Positions 19,906-29,978 of a stretch of 64,000 bases of DNA are shown here, piece after piece. How positions within the stretch are numbered: position 1 is the stretch's first letter; each line of letters opens with the position of its first letter. The stretch lies in NCBI GenBank assembly GCA_001949185.1, contig BDGG01000002.1, positions 2,308,467 to 2,372,466 on the forward strand, read 5' to 3'. Under the pieces are notes generated by a model, which saw only the letters and a program-made list of their open reading frames with translations, had not been told where the DNA came from and made no database searches. Made by a program: the position numbers and the translations under genes. This DNA comes from Ramazzottius varieornatus. Lineage: Eukaryota; Tardigrada; Eutardigrada; Parachela; Ramazzottiidae.

Positions 19906-21246
19906 ATGACTGTGATAGACGAGAAGACCACCGATGGTTTGGCCATTGGAGGGAACTCCAAGCCACCTCCAAAAGGCAAGATGGAATCTTTCATGGAGTT
20001 TATGTACGACAGCAAACAGGGAACCGTGATGGGGCGTACAGGCATCAGCTGGCTGCAGATCATTGCATTCTACATATTTTTCTATTGTTTCTTGGCTGGA
20101 TTCTTCTCCTCTGTCATGGTACTATTTCTCCAAACGCTAGATGTCCACTATCCCGCCAGACAACTTAAACACTCCAAACTCGGTGTGCACCCAGGTACAA
20201 ATAACGATTGAGACAATTGGGATGTAGGCAAGTGAACTGAGCCAGGTCTTTTCCCCAGGTGGCGCACACTTTCGGTCAACAACAATGAAAACCTGCGCCA
20301 CTTTGGATGACGATCTGGTTCGATTCAGTTGTCAACATCCCAATTGGACTGTAATTGTGTTTCTTTAAAATTGAGTTTGTCTTCCTCAGGAATGGGTTTC
20401 CGGCCCCACCCTACGGACTTCGAAAGTTCGCTGATATGGATAAAAACTGGAGACAGAGACGACCAAACAAAGGCACGAATAGAGTACACCAAAGGCTTGA
20501 ACGATTACTTTGAAGGTTGGTCGAAGTTTGTTCAGTGTTGAAAGGCATCAAAGGGGGCGGCTTTGATCTTGCTCGGTTTCAGGGTACAACAAAAACTACG
20601 AAACGGCGAGTAATATGACTTTGGAGGCAGGTCAGAGACCTGTTTACGTGGACTGCAGTTTGGAGAATCCAAACAAACCAGACCACACTTTGTGCAAAGT
20701 CGATCTGAACGCGTTCGGAAGTTGTGGTAACAATACTGGATACGGGTACAATATTGGCCAACCTTGCGTCCTTCTGAAGTTGAACAGGGTGGGTTTTTGT
20801 TCTGTGACACTGACGTGTTGTGTGAGACCGTGAACTGAGGGGAAGTGTTGACTTGTGTTTTGCAGATCGTCAACTGGCTTCCGGAGTCTTTCGATCTGAA
20901 CGACCCGAATACTCCAAAGGAGCTGAAGGACTGGGTGGCAGCACACCTTTCGAACACCACGATGCCCACGAAGAACCAAGTGTACGTGACTTGTGACGGT
21001 GAGGATCTGGTGGACCAGGAAAAGATGGGTCAGGTCTCACTGCATCCACCGTCTATTTCGGCTAGTTTCTTCCCTTACACCAACCAGCCGTTTTACCTGT
21101 CGCCCGTCGTGATGATCCAGTTCCACAACCCCGAACGAGGTGTCATGATCGACGTAGTGTGCAAAGCATGGGCCAAGAGGATTGAACGAAATGTTAATCA
21201 GCAACTTGGCGCTGTCCGTTTTAGCATTTTAGTGGATAGACCGTAA
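19906..21246 (+). CDS. Na+/K+-ATPase beta subunit
   Basis: Exons 19906-20194, 20390-20515, 20583-20788 and 20866-21246 encode 333 residues. This is a type II membrane protein: a cytoplasmic N-terminus of about 50 residues, one membrane segment (IIAFYIFFYCFLAGFFSSVM) followed by FLQTLD, then a cysteine-bearing ectodomain. Family hallmarks are GMGFRPHP after the membrane segment, YVDCSLENP and GYNIGQPCVLLKLNRIVNW in the middle, and VVCKAWAKRI with GAVRFSILVDRP at the end. N-glycosylation sequons occur in the ectodomain. The beta subunit chaperones and stabilises the catalytic alpha subunit at the plasma membrane. The intron 1 insert is a 133-bp hairpin repeat. The gene is convergent with the sulfotransferase; the two stops are about 170 bp apart. 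Confidence 0.93.
20214..20346. repeat. Palindromic hairpin repeat, copy 4 (intron)
   Basis: This is the most complete copy. The outer arms CAATTGGGATGT and ACATCCCAATTG are perfect complements. The middle arms (TGAGCCAGGTC versus GATCTGGTTCGA) and the core (CAGGTGGCGCAC versus TGCGCCACTTTG) continue the palindrome inward to a loop near 20280. It fills 133 of the 195 bp of intron 1 of the ATPase beta gene. Confidence 0.88.
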
Positions 21247-21349
21247 GGGTATACGTTATGAGGTTTCCAAATCGGAAATGTCATTCCCACATTCAGAAAG
21301 CTCTGTTCACCAGTCTTATTTTTTTCTTGGCATGGAAACTGGGTAACAC

Positions 21350-21355
21350 AATAAA
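21350..21355 (+). promoter_or_regulatory. Poly(A) signal of ATPase beta gene
   Basis: AATAAA lies about 100 bp after the stop codon at 21246, upstream of the convergent sulfotransferase 3' end. Position and sequence fit a canonical polyadenylation signal. Confidence 0.6.
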
Positions 21356-21414
21356 CTTGTAGCCACTACATCGGGCATAAAATGACGGAAGACGGTTCAC
21401 GAATCTTTTCAGTT

Positions 21415-22863
21415 TTATTCGATTTTGAAGGTTTCCGAAAATCTTTCAGCCAGCCCGGCCAGTTCCGGCCTCTGCATGTTCTTCTCCATCCACGCGTTGA
21501 TCCTGCTGTTTTGATCATGGGACAGGTGCTTTTTCCATCCACCGACTTTACCTGATACGGAAGTATCAATACCGATGTGAGAGAAAGCTTCGCACTATCT
21601 TTACTACGTCAGATCCCGTGGAAAACTTGCGAAAAACCTTACCCGAACGCATGAATTTGGCAGCCTCAAAATCAAACTCTCCCACCGAATTGTTGGACTC
21701 GTGGTTAGCCAGAGAGTTGATCCTCATCTGATCGAAATGAGTATGGTAGGCCACTGTTTCCACCTGTTGTTCAGTCAGGGGCTTGTTCAAAAACGTTGCA
21801 AGGTCCTTGATGGCTTTCTTGGGGTCCTGCAAGGCAGACTGGTCAAAAGACATCGGAGGGGTAATCGAAGTTGTCTAGCTTACTCGAGAGACATCTTCGT
21901 ATGAGCAAATGAAAACGTTAGGGTCGTTCCGATGGTTCCAGTACGAAAGTATGTGGTCGAACCATGGTCCGCAGTAAATGTTATCGCTGACCAACCATTG
22001 TATCATTTCCTCGAGCTCTCCGGAAAAACTCATGCGTTCTTTTCTGGCCAGGTAATGATGGTAGAGAGTGATGAGAGTGTCTTTGGGGTGTCTTAAGTGG
22101 TAGACTATCTGCAACAACATGCAGGTATAGGTATTGCGCGAAAATAATCTGAATACACCCTGGCTTACCTTCGCGCCGGACTGGTGTATGGAAGAAGGAA
22201 GTCCATCAAAGGCATAGCGAGTCCAGTAGGCGCGAGGAGGAGCGATAAGGGAGATTTGTTCAATGCCCCGTGGGCCTTCGGCATTTACCGCTGTGCAGAA
22301 GTCGAGCCACGGAACCTTCTCCTGTAAATCTGGCTCTCGGTAGAGGTAGTCCGGATCGGCGTCTTGCATTATCATGCCGATCAGCGCACAAAAGCGCGAA
22401 GCACCTAAGGCACCACCCAGGCAATCCATCGTTGTGGAAACAAGCTCCAGAGAGAAAATCTTACCGGACTTCGCAATACCGCAGATGACGAGATCGTCGG
22501 GATGGGCCTGGAACTTCTCAAAATCAGGTACCGCCAGCGACATTGGGTAGATCGTAAAGCAACTTCCGTGACGTGATCTATAGTACATCATTGAGCAGAC
22601 AAGTTGAGTGTAGTGACAACAAAATCACCCAGTCGAATAACAAAATAGCTTCGATCACCACGTACAAAAAGCCATCCTTCCCGACTGATCGCTTGTTTGT
22701 TTTGGCGTGCTGAAAGTCGAACAAAAAACATCGGTCCAGTTCGCAAGTTATTACGTGAAACAGATTAGTCTATCACTTACGGTTGACTAACCTCTACAAG
22801 TCCTGCAAGCTGGTTCTTGATATTGTACTTTCGATCGCTGGGAAGGTTGTCCAGGGCAGCCAT
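21415..22863 (-). CDS. SULT-type cytosolic sulfotransferase (divergent active site)
   Basis: Exons 22863-22781, 22577-22169, 22108-21884, 21838-21643 and 21551-21415 encode 349 residues. The fold is recognisable from three regions: LVICGIAKSGK at the PAPS 5'-phosphosulfate loop position (around 58-67), IVYHLRHPKDTLITLYHHY at the 3'-phosphate site, and the terminal FMRSGKVGGWKKHLS motif that resembles RKGxxGDWK. Two features are odd. The loop normally reads YPKSGTTW, but here is IAKSGKIF. The catalytic histidine of the usual KTHLP motif aligns with R148 (TRYAFDGLP). PAPS-dependent catalysis may therefore be altered or lost, although the structural framework is intact. The first exon's strong GTAAGT donor (22775-22780) was preferred because only it keeps the frame. 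Confidence 0.85.
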
Positions 22864-23698
22864 GGCTGAAGCAGGGAACAACTGTCCAGATTAGTGAAGT
22901 CTTTTTGGTCACAGCTGTATCCGCTCAGACTCTATATTCGTTGGGCAGGCAACGCTGACAACCGTACAGATAACTGTCTTTTTCATTCAAAAAATAGCCT
23001 CAAGCATTGCTTACAATGGTGCGTTCATATCAGGGCAAAGTATTGCTTGATGTCGTGCTATCATGCTATCATAACTTTTATTGTACAGCCGGAAGTAGAA
23101 CGAAGGTGTAGCAAATGGGTATCTGAAGGTAAATAATGTGTCGCGTAAGTACCCACTCAGGTTCCGCGCACGGACACAGCAGAGCTTCTGAACTCTTGAA
23201 CTCCGCGGAACCTTGACAAGTATCTCGGTCTCCGAAAACACACATTTCTCTGCGCAAAAAGCTTTAGGCCGCGTTCAAAACGGTATTCTCTCTTTTCGAT
23301 CCGTCATGTGATGGTTGCTTATACCAGCATCGTCTTTGAGCACACGCAGAAACGATTTCAGCTCCAAATGTCCTGTTACGTCTCCGCTAGTGATTAAGTC
23401 GGGGATGAATGGTCACTGGGGTTGCAATGTCCTCAACGCGACCACTTGCGTAGGGATCATACGGCATGCACAAGCGTGCACGACGAACTGGCGCTCCTTG
23501 TTGTTCACTTCAGTAGCCCGACAGGAATGCGCCCAGTTGGCCTGTTGTCTGTGGATCCTACAAGTGCTACAAGTAAACAGGTTTTCCAAAGTCGAACGGC
23601 CTTCGCACAGTCAACAAGGACCTCGATGACGTACATGGCACGACGGACTCAATTTGAGCATACGGCAACAACAGACCTCAGACGGGCGAGTCCTTTGT

Positions 23699-23736
23699 GT
23701 TCTTCACGTAGCCGTCCGGCCGGCTACGTGAAGAAC
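23699..23736. repeat. Perfect 16-bp-arm hairpin
   Basis: GTTCTTCACGTAGCCG and CGGCTACGTGAAGAAC are exact complements separated by 6 nt (TCCGGC). The arms are far longer than expected by chance, so this could be a structured RNA, a binding palindrome or the ends of a deleted element. There is no flanking gene within several hundred bases. Confidence 0.8.
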
Positions 23737-23885
23737 ATATGCTGCACTGGAAACACAAAAAAAACTGATGCAAGACCTAGCTCACTATGACGGTGAGACA
23801 TCAGCCAAGCACTGTCAAACTGAGTATACAAGCCAATCAGCAGGGCGTGCCGGGTCTCTGTGTGTTATTTAGACCGAGAATCTTT

Positions 23886-23930
23886 AATCAGAACGGGACA
23901 AATCAGAACGGGACAAATCAGAACGGAACA
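23886..23930. repeat. 15-bp tandem repeat, 3 copies
   Basis: AATCAGAACGGGACA occurs twice exactly and a third time as AATC AGAACGGAACA with one substitution. Confidence 0.85.
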
Positions 23931-24802
23931 AATTACGTCATTTTTACATCAGCTCTCAGTTGACGAAACCGGTACCCAACTGGTTCGCTGCCCCACCTGC
24001 CGAAAATGCGAAAAGGCGGAAACGTGGAAGACATGGACCACAGTGCCGCTGCACGGCGCATCTCAGTAATTTATCGCCACCGGGCACTCTTTGCAAAATC
24101 ATTATCTCCGAACTCCGTCACATTGAAAGAATGTGTGCGCGCTTCAGAAGTGCGACGTGCCTTACAACAGCAAAGAGCAATTTCACGGGCTTGCCGGTGC
24201 TTATTGTTTGCTACTAATCGGTCGCCACATCAGCCATACGGACGACAAGGTGCGATGCACACCCGGAAGCGCGGCAGTTAGTTACATGTTTTGAAAACAT
24301 GGATCTTCATGCTCTTTCAGTCGTCCATATCCTTCAAATATTTACTTACTTTTGCATTTATATGATAAATCTCTCTTCGGTCCGTTCAACAAATCGTTAT
24401 TATGGACTTATCTGTCATACGGATCGGGTGATACCATTGTTCAGACCCTCTACGCAAACAGCGGCCCCGCTGGAGCTGGCAGGTACCGACCAGTATCTTG
24501 CCCTGCCGCTACGCTTCATCTACTCATCCCTTATGCTCTTCCAATTGCAGAAAATGGCACGTGGAGTGCTTAGACGGAGAAGCAGCTATTCGAGTGCAGT
24601 AAGTACCAGAAACCAGGAAATTACTTCCGGTCCACAATTTGACAGCTGGGCAAACAAAACCTGCGAGATCGTTATTTTAAATGGTGCACGTTTTCATTGT
24701 TGTTGGCTGGAAGTTTGCGCAACCGAAGACTACGCTCCAGTGCGCCTGGTTGTTCCGGCTCTCACTGGGTCAGAGCGACGATCTAAGCTGTGTTTGATTT
24801 AG

Positions 24803-26217
24803 GGACTGGGTCAATGACTATCAGAAGATTGAAGTACTGTGGTGCAAATTTATGTAAGCTAGGCCGCAAACTGGAACCCATCTTGATCTACAGGTTTCCT
24901 TACAAGCCTCCAACCAACGGATTGTATCCATTCTATCCGAAGTAAGGCCCGGAATTTCATAACATACTCAGCCGTTTATGAACCTACTGCACTGAAAATT
25001 TATTGTCATCACTGTGTCTGCTCGACCATTGTCTTCGAATAACCGCTTAAACTTAATAATGCTCAGCTATCTCCTTTCGCCCTGAATTATCATATTAGGG
25101 GGAACGAACACGGAAACGGCTGGTGATATGGAAGCTTGCATATCGCAAGACTTTCAGGGAAGAAAGTTGATTGAAAACGAAGAACCACAGAAAATCAAGG
25201 GAGGGTGAGCTGACAAAACGCAAGGAGCTCGCAGGTTGAAGAGTGCATGTGAGAAGATACATTACCGTCCGATGGTCATGGTCAAACATGGCCAGCTCGT
25301 ACGTTCACATCGAGTGCGTACAAGTGGAAACATGAGAACAAACCCAAGGAGGAAGCATGAAGTCGCCTCACAGTTAATCGCGAATAATCGCTTATTTTCC
25401 ATTGTTGTATAGCTGTCACATTCGCAAACTACACACAACAGTTCTTCTGTTTCTCCCCTGCCAACATACTGGTGACCATCAATACCTCCATAACAGGTAC
25501 AAATTTTGACGGATGTGTTTACCCGAGTACACTGACATATTGGACCTGTTTCACGAGTCATCGTCTTCAGACACTTGAAGTCAGCAGAATGCTGGCTGTA
25601 ATACCTCTTAAGCTATCTACTCCAGCAACATCTTTCAGGCTTGTGGGACAACGATCTGCAGTTCTTCGTAAGTCGCAGAGGACTGGACGACACCAACATC
25701 TACAAATGCTGCAAGAGCCCCGACAGGATATTACATTGACTACACCAGTTGTTACTACATGTCGACTCACGACCAGTACTGGGAGTATTATGTAATTCAA
25801 AAACTATAAAGTGATTCATCCTAATCAGAGAATAAATTAACAAAGCCCGTTAGCATCTTTGTTTGCTCTGAAGGATTCCGTACAGCACATCATCACGTAC
25901 TGTGCCAGCGGCTACGTCATGGCTGGTATAGCAAAGAAGATCGATCCGTACGATCTCGAAGTAGGTTCACGTATCACGAGCTATCGATATTGGTGAACTC
26001 TGATTGGTGATTTTTTTACACCGATTTTTCCTCATGTTTGCAGTGGCACGTGGAATGGATACAATGCTGCCGAGTAGGGTTCGCTAGAGGATCTCTGTTC
26101 GCTCCGCCGTCTATGGCTCCCAGAGATCCACTGAGGACCGTTCGCTCGGACAACAGCACCTTCTTTCTCACTGGCATCCTCTCACCGACAGAGAGCACAA
26201 GGCAGAAAACCGTCTAG
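24803..26217 (+). pseudogene. Cysteine-rich dermatopontin-like secreted protein, frameshifted
   Basis: Exons consistent with splice consensus are 24803-24853 (DWVNDYQKIEVLWCKF), 24894-24941, 25639-25791, 25874-25960 (IITYCASGYVMAGIAKKIDP) and 26044-26217 (WHVEWIQCCRVG, ending at TAG). The W-x-NDY motif, the repeated CC pairs and the C-x-x-GYVMxGIxxK pattern recall dermatopontin-like matrix/lectin proteins, but the match is only by motif. Within 25639-25791 the frame must shift by one base near 25717-25726: upstream reads LDDTNIYKCCKSP, downstream GYYIDYTSCYYMSTHDQYW. The exon length (153) is one base too long for both flanking phases, so a 1-bp insertion, either real or a sequencing error, is likely. 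The 5' end with signal peptide was not located, and at least one exon between 24942 and 25638 is missing or unrecognised. Confidence 0.42.
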
Positions 26218-26738
26218 CAGAGCACGAGTAACCTGTCTGACAGTATTTTGTTCCTAAGGAGATTTTTGTTAAGCTACCCGCACGCTGAGTCAGATAGTTC
26301 TGTTGAGAACAGTTCTAAAAAACTATCAGGAATTTTGGATTCGTATCACTTGGGAAGACGGTTGAGTTGTGACCTTTGATGGCGCCATCATCGGAGTTTG
26401 GTTCAGTTTTTCGTCAATGCTTCAGCGGTGGAAACAACAGTAGAAGACGGACACATTGCAAAGGTGGCGTTCTAGAACTGTCTCTTGTAGTAAGTTACGT
26501 GCTGCTCGGACTTTGGTACACTGTCGAAGAGTGATGAATTTCATAGATCTTTATCTATTCGATAAGAATATCTGGAACAAATCTGTTCCATTTGTAGCCC
26601 TAGTGAATTTTGGAACCGACAGTCATAAATTCTAATGTCGCCCGACACAAGGTTTAGAAGGTAGTGAAAAGCAGAAGCTTTATTATGGTATCTATAGTAC
26701 AGCAATCCTGGGTTTATTAACGTGGAAGAATTGTGAAC

Positions 26739-28019
26739 ATGTGTGAGGAGAGGTCGGCTTTGTACTTCCTGGTTGGGGCTTCAGCTTTTCTAGATTTGTT
26801 GTTTGTAGCAACTGTTCCGGAAGCATATGAATCTAAAACTGCCGAGCAAAAGCTTGATGTTCTATGGACCCATATCACCAACAAAAAGCATGTATGGAAC
26901 AACCTCCCAACGGCTACTTATGCCGTGCAGGAGTTTCTCGATGGGCTTGGAGACACAACCAACAATATCGTTCCCTTGTTCACTCGCCAATCGGACGACA
27001 TGGTGTCCGCAAGAAAGAAATTTGTTTCCACGTATAGAGTAATCTGTTAAGTCCGCATGCAAATCTTGCCCAATTCTACCTACACCGGCCTCTTCCAACC
27101 AGGTATAAGAAAGCACGTGGTACAATATGGCAGGTTGGCGTATGATCTCACCTACAAGAAACGCACATTCGTGATGATGCTGGCTGCCAACATGCGCCAC
27201 TTCAAATACGATCTTGTCGGGTTTGATTGTTTCCAAGTGGCGCAGGTTTCCGTTGTCGTTAGCCGAGATCGTGCGCCATAGGGAAGCGATCTGGGTGAAT
27301 CCGTCACACATATATCCACACACAGCATTTATCCCTTTTCATTGATTTTTTCAGGCGATGTAACCGTCTTGCTACGACTGACTCTCGCAGCTTACAACCC
27401 ACCATCGCACCAGCGATATTCGCCGTCTTTGGCTTTCAAGTTCCTCATCGATGGTCATCCTTCCGAAAACATCTTCGCGCTGCACACCGTCGATGGGCAC
27501 ACCACAGCCGACCGTAACTGGTTCCTCCACGAGATGAGCAACATCCTCCCTGCTAGTCCGCCAGCCGTGTATCCGAAGAATATCAATGCCGCGAATTTTC
27601 AAATGGCGCTAAATGAGCTGCCGGCAGAGGGCGCTGAGAAGCTGGAAGGCACCAACAACTTGGCGGTCTACGAGCCGGCTTCCATTACGGTTCGTGGAGA
27701 GAAGGTGGAGAAAGTGGTCGCGCCTTATTCCATCACATTGTGGCCCAATCATCAATTCAACACCGATGAAAATAGTACGTGGGACTTCCGACTGGAACTA
27801 AAAGATATTCCAGCAGGATCGATGCTGTATACCATCACGGCCCAGCCGACCAAAGGCTCGACTGATACCGAGGTTATCGGAGAGATTCATACGGCCTCGG
27901 CAATGGTGTCCTTCACGTATGCGGACGAGTTGCTGATGTTCCGCCATCCCATACGCCGATGGAAACCCACCGCAACTCCAATACAGAAGGAAGTCACGAC
28001 GCCGATCGACCGCCAATGA
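26739..28019 (+). pseudogene. Catalase-superfamily-like secreted protein with in-frame stop
   Basis: Two exons, 26739-27102 and 27355-28019, would give 342 residues. The motifs STYTGLFQPGDVTVLLRL and SLAFKFLIDGHPSENIFAL, then a TADRNWFLHEMSNILP segment, resemble an uncharacterised eukaryotic/bacterial family related to catalase folds. No haem-ligand tyrosine or catalytic histidine motif of true catalases was seen. A hydrophobic N-terminus (ALYFLVGASAFLDLLFVATV) suggests secretion. A TAA at 27048-27050 interrupts the frame 15 codons before the end of exon 1, although similarity to the family continues in the same frame beyond it. This is either a nonsense allele, an assembly error, or an unrecognised very short intron. 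The intron carries a hairpin repeat. The family assignment is by memory of motif patterns and is tentative. Confidence 0.42.
27191..27304. repeat. Palindromic hairpin repeat, copy 5 (intron)
   Basis: The order is CATGCGCCACTTC, about 33 bp, then TTTCCAAGTGGCGCAGG, a loop, and ATCGTGCGCCATAGGGAAGC with CGATCTGGGTGAATCC beyond. Copy 6 has the same three-part layout. It occupies nearly half of the 252-bp intron 27103-27354. Confidence 0.72.
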
Positions 28020-29978
28020 TTTCTACGATTTGGAAAGAACCATTGTACCAATTGTGACAAGCAAAAACAGAATGGATTCGAGAAACTATCAAAATCGTTT
28101 CGACCAGCTTTGATGAGCCATAAGTCAGCAGGCCTTTTTCTAACCAAAATTGTTTCAGTTGGACAACACGTGTCTAGTTATATCCTTTTCTTGACCTTGC
28201 AGCCAGAGAGCCTCGGGGCTGTGCTAGCTTCGTTTCTGTGTGACAACGCCACACGAAAAAAACACTGATTCATCCTCGCGAGCGACTCTGAGTTTCGATG
28301 AGCATACTTTTTCGGGTTGGGAGATATCGATAACGATAAATGGCGGAAACTGATCAAACGTTAGCGTGGTTAGCGTGGACTACGCATTATTATGAATATC
28401 AAGAGGTAGACTGATAAAACAATGACAGCTGGCTAAGGAGGCGCGGAATATGCATGTTCAGCACAGGAGAAGAGCTAGCTTGGTTGGTCTTTCCACAGTG
28501 TCCGTTTCCGTCGGTTGTGTATATTGTGTGTTTTATCCATATGCAGTTGGGGCAGTTGCCAGCACTCGAAAGGCCACTTGATGTTGGCAGACGACTGTTG
28601 TTGTGCCTTCAAGGGCTCTATCATTGCCTATACTTCATCGATTAAATTAATTTATAGTGATTACATTACATGTAATATTGTGCAAACACGGCGATTATCG
28701 CGCATCCATCAGCATCATATCGCCAGTTCCATATGGCTGATCTTTCAGAATAAACTACACTTTCCCCTTCGCCTTCTTGCCTCCAAACTTCTGCGTATCC
28801 GGCAAAAGCGGTGCATTCTAATCAGGTACGCGGTAAACTCGTCGACGTCAACAATTCAAAAGTTTCTGGCTGTATTAGAACGAATCGATCGGCAACCGAG
28901 AACTAGATGTAAAGAGTTCGAAAAGAGACCGAAGATCCAAACTCTGATATATACTTTGTAAAATTGGACTTGAATCCGGGAACTGCTCTCGTATCATTCA
29001 AGAAAAACGTTTGCGCAAAAACCTCTCATGCAGTTCTTCGTTGAAAACATCGCAAGAGGGCAACCGTTCCGTTTTTTTGGAGCGGACAGTCTTCGGGCTG
29101 TATTAAAAGTGTTTGCCGGTATCCTCTAGCCTTACATCTGAGAGGGACATTGCGACTGCGTGAGAAGTGTGAAAAGCTGTAACAGCTGGTACATGCCCGA
29201 CAAGGGGGAAGGGGTATAGCCGTTTTTTACAATATATTGTTTATTGCGTAAAACAGCTGAAACTGACAATTTACGACGGCTAGTTCTGCGATTGGCGCCC
29301 GGGGACCCACGCATCGCATTTGTCGTCACGGCTGAATGTATTTGTCGTTTAAATATAGACAGTCGTGCACTTGTCAGCTGGGGCTCATCACCCATTATGT
29401 TAAATCCACAAATGCCTTGAAATGCACATATTGATTGACCAGCCACCGTATGCTATCCAAGTCAAATCAGATCTGTGTCCTATGGCCGTAAAGTCAATCC
29501 ATCTTGGCCAAACTAGTTCAGCAGCCGCACAATATAGCCTTCCATCCAACTCAACTCGGCTACGGTCGCTTCCATTTTACAGATATCGTCCAATGTTTGA
29601 TCAAGCTAAGCAACCGGCGTATAGTACGGCAGTAGCTTCAAGTCTCAAGTACACTTTCTTTCCTTCCACGCAGGTCCATCCTCCTTGCGTTGTTCTCCAA
29701 CCACAACCACACAGCAGCCCATGCATGCATCTGTACCAATATTTCCTCACTTGATGCTACCATCCAACCATCCTTGAGTCTCAACTACTGGCTGTACTGT
29801 AGCCATATTCTCCCAAGAGCATGAAATGTCTTGAAAACTGGCTTCAGCTGCATGGTTGACACTTAATCAAGTGGAGGACACATTCTCTCCAAGCACCATC
29901 TCTTTATTACTGTCTACTTACTCATCTTCATCTGCTCCAAGCGCTTCAAGTTCTTTCCTATAGCTCCATCGACTCCCA
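28020..29978. other. Upstream region of NK homeobox gene
   Basis: No coding segment with family resemblance was found. The last 300 bp before 29979 are C/T- and A/C-rich and probably include the 5' leader and promoter of the homeobox gene. No unambiguous TATA box could be assigned. Confidence 0.4.

Larger units (their letters stand above)
22864..24802. other. Intergenic region with small repeats
   Basis: No exon chain with family resemblance was found on either strand, although the upstream exons of the gene ending at 26217 probably lie somewhere after 24300. Visible structure is limited to a perfect hairpin at 23699-23736 and a 15-bp tandem repeat at 23886-23930. Confidence 0.4.

Noticed and set aside
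27041-27104. Alternative 64-bp intron (GTAATC...ACCAG) removing the in-frame stop in the catalase-like gene
   Set aside because: It would also remove TYTGLFQP, which is the family-like motif continued by GDVTVLLRL in the next exon.
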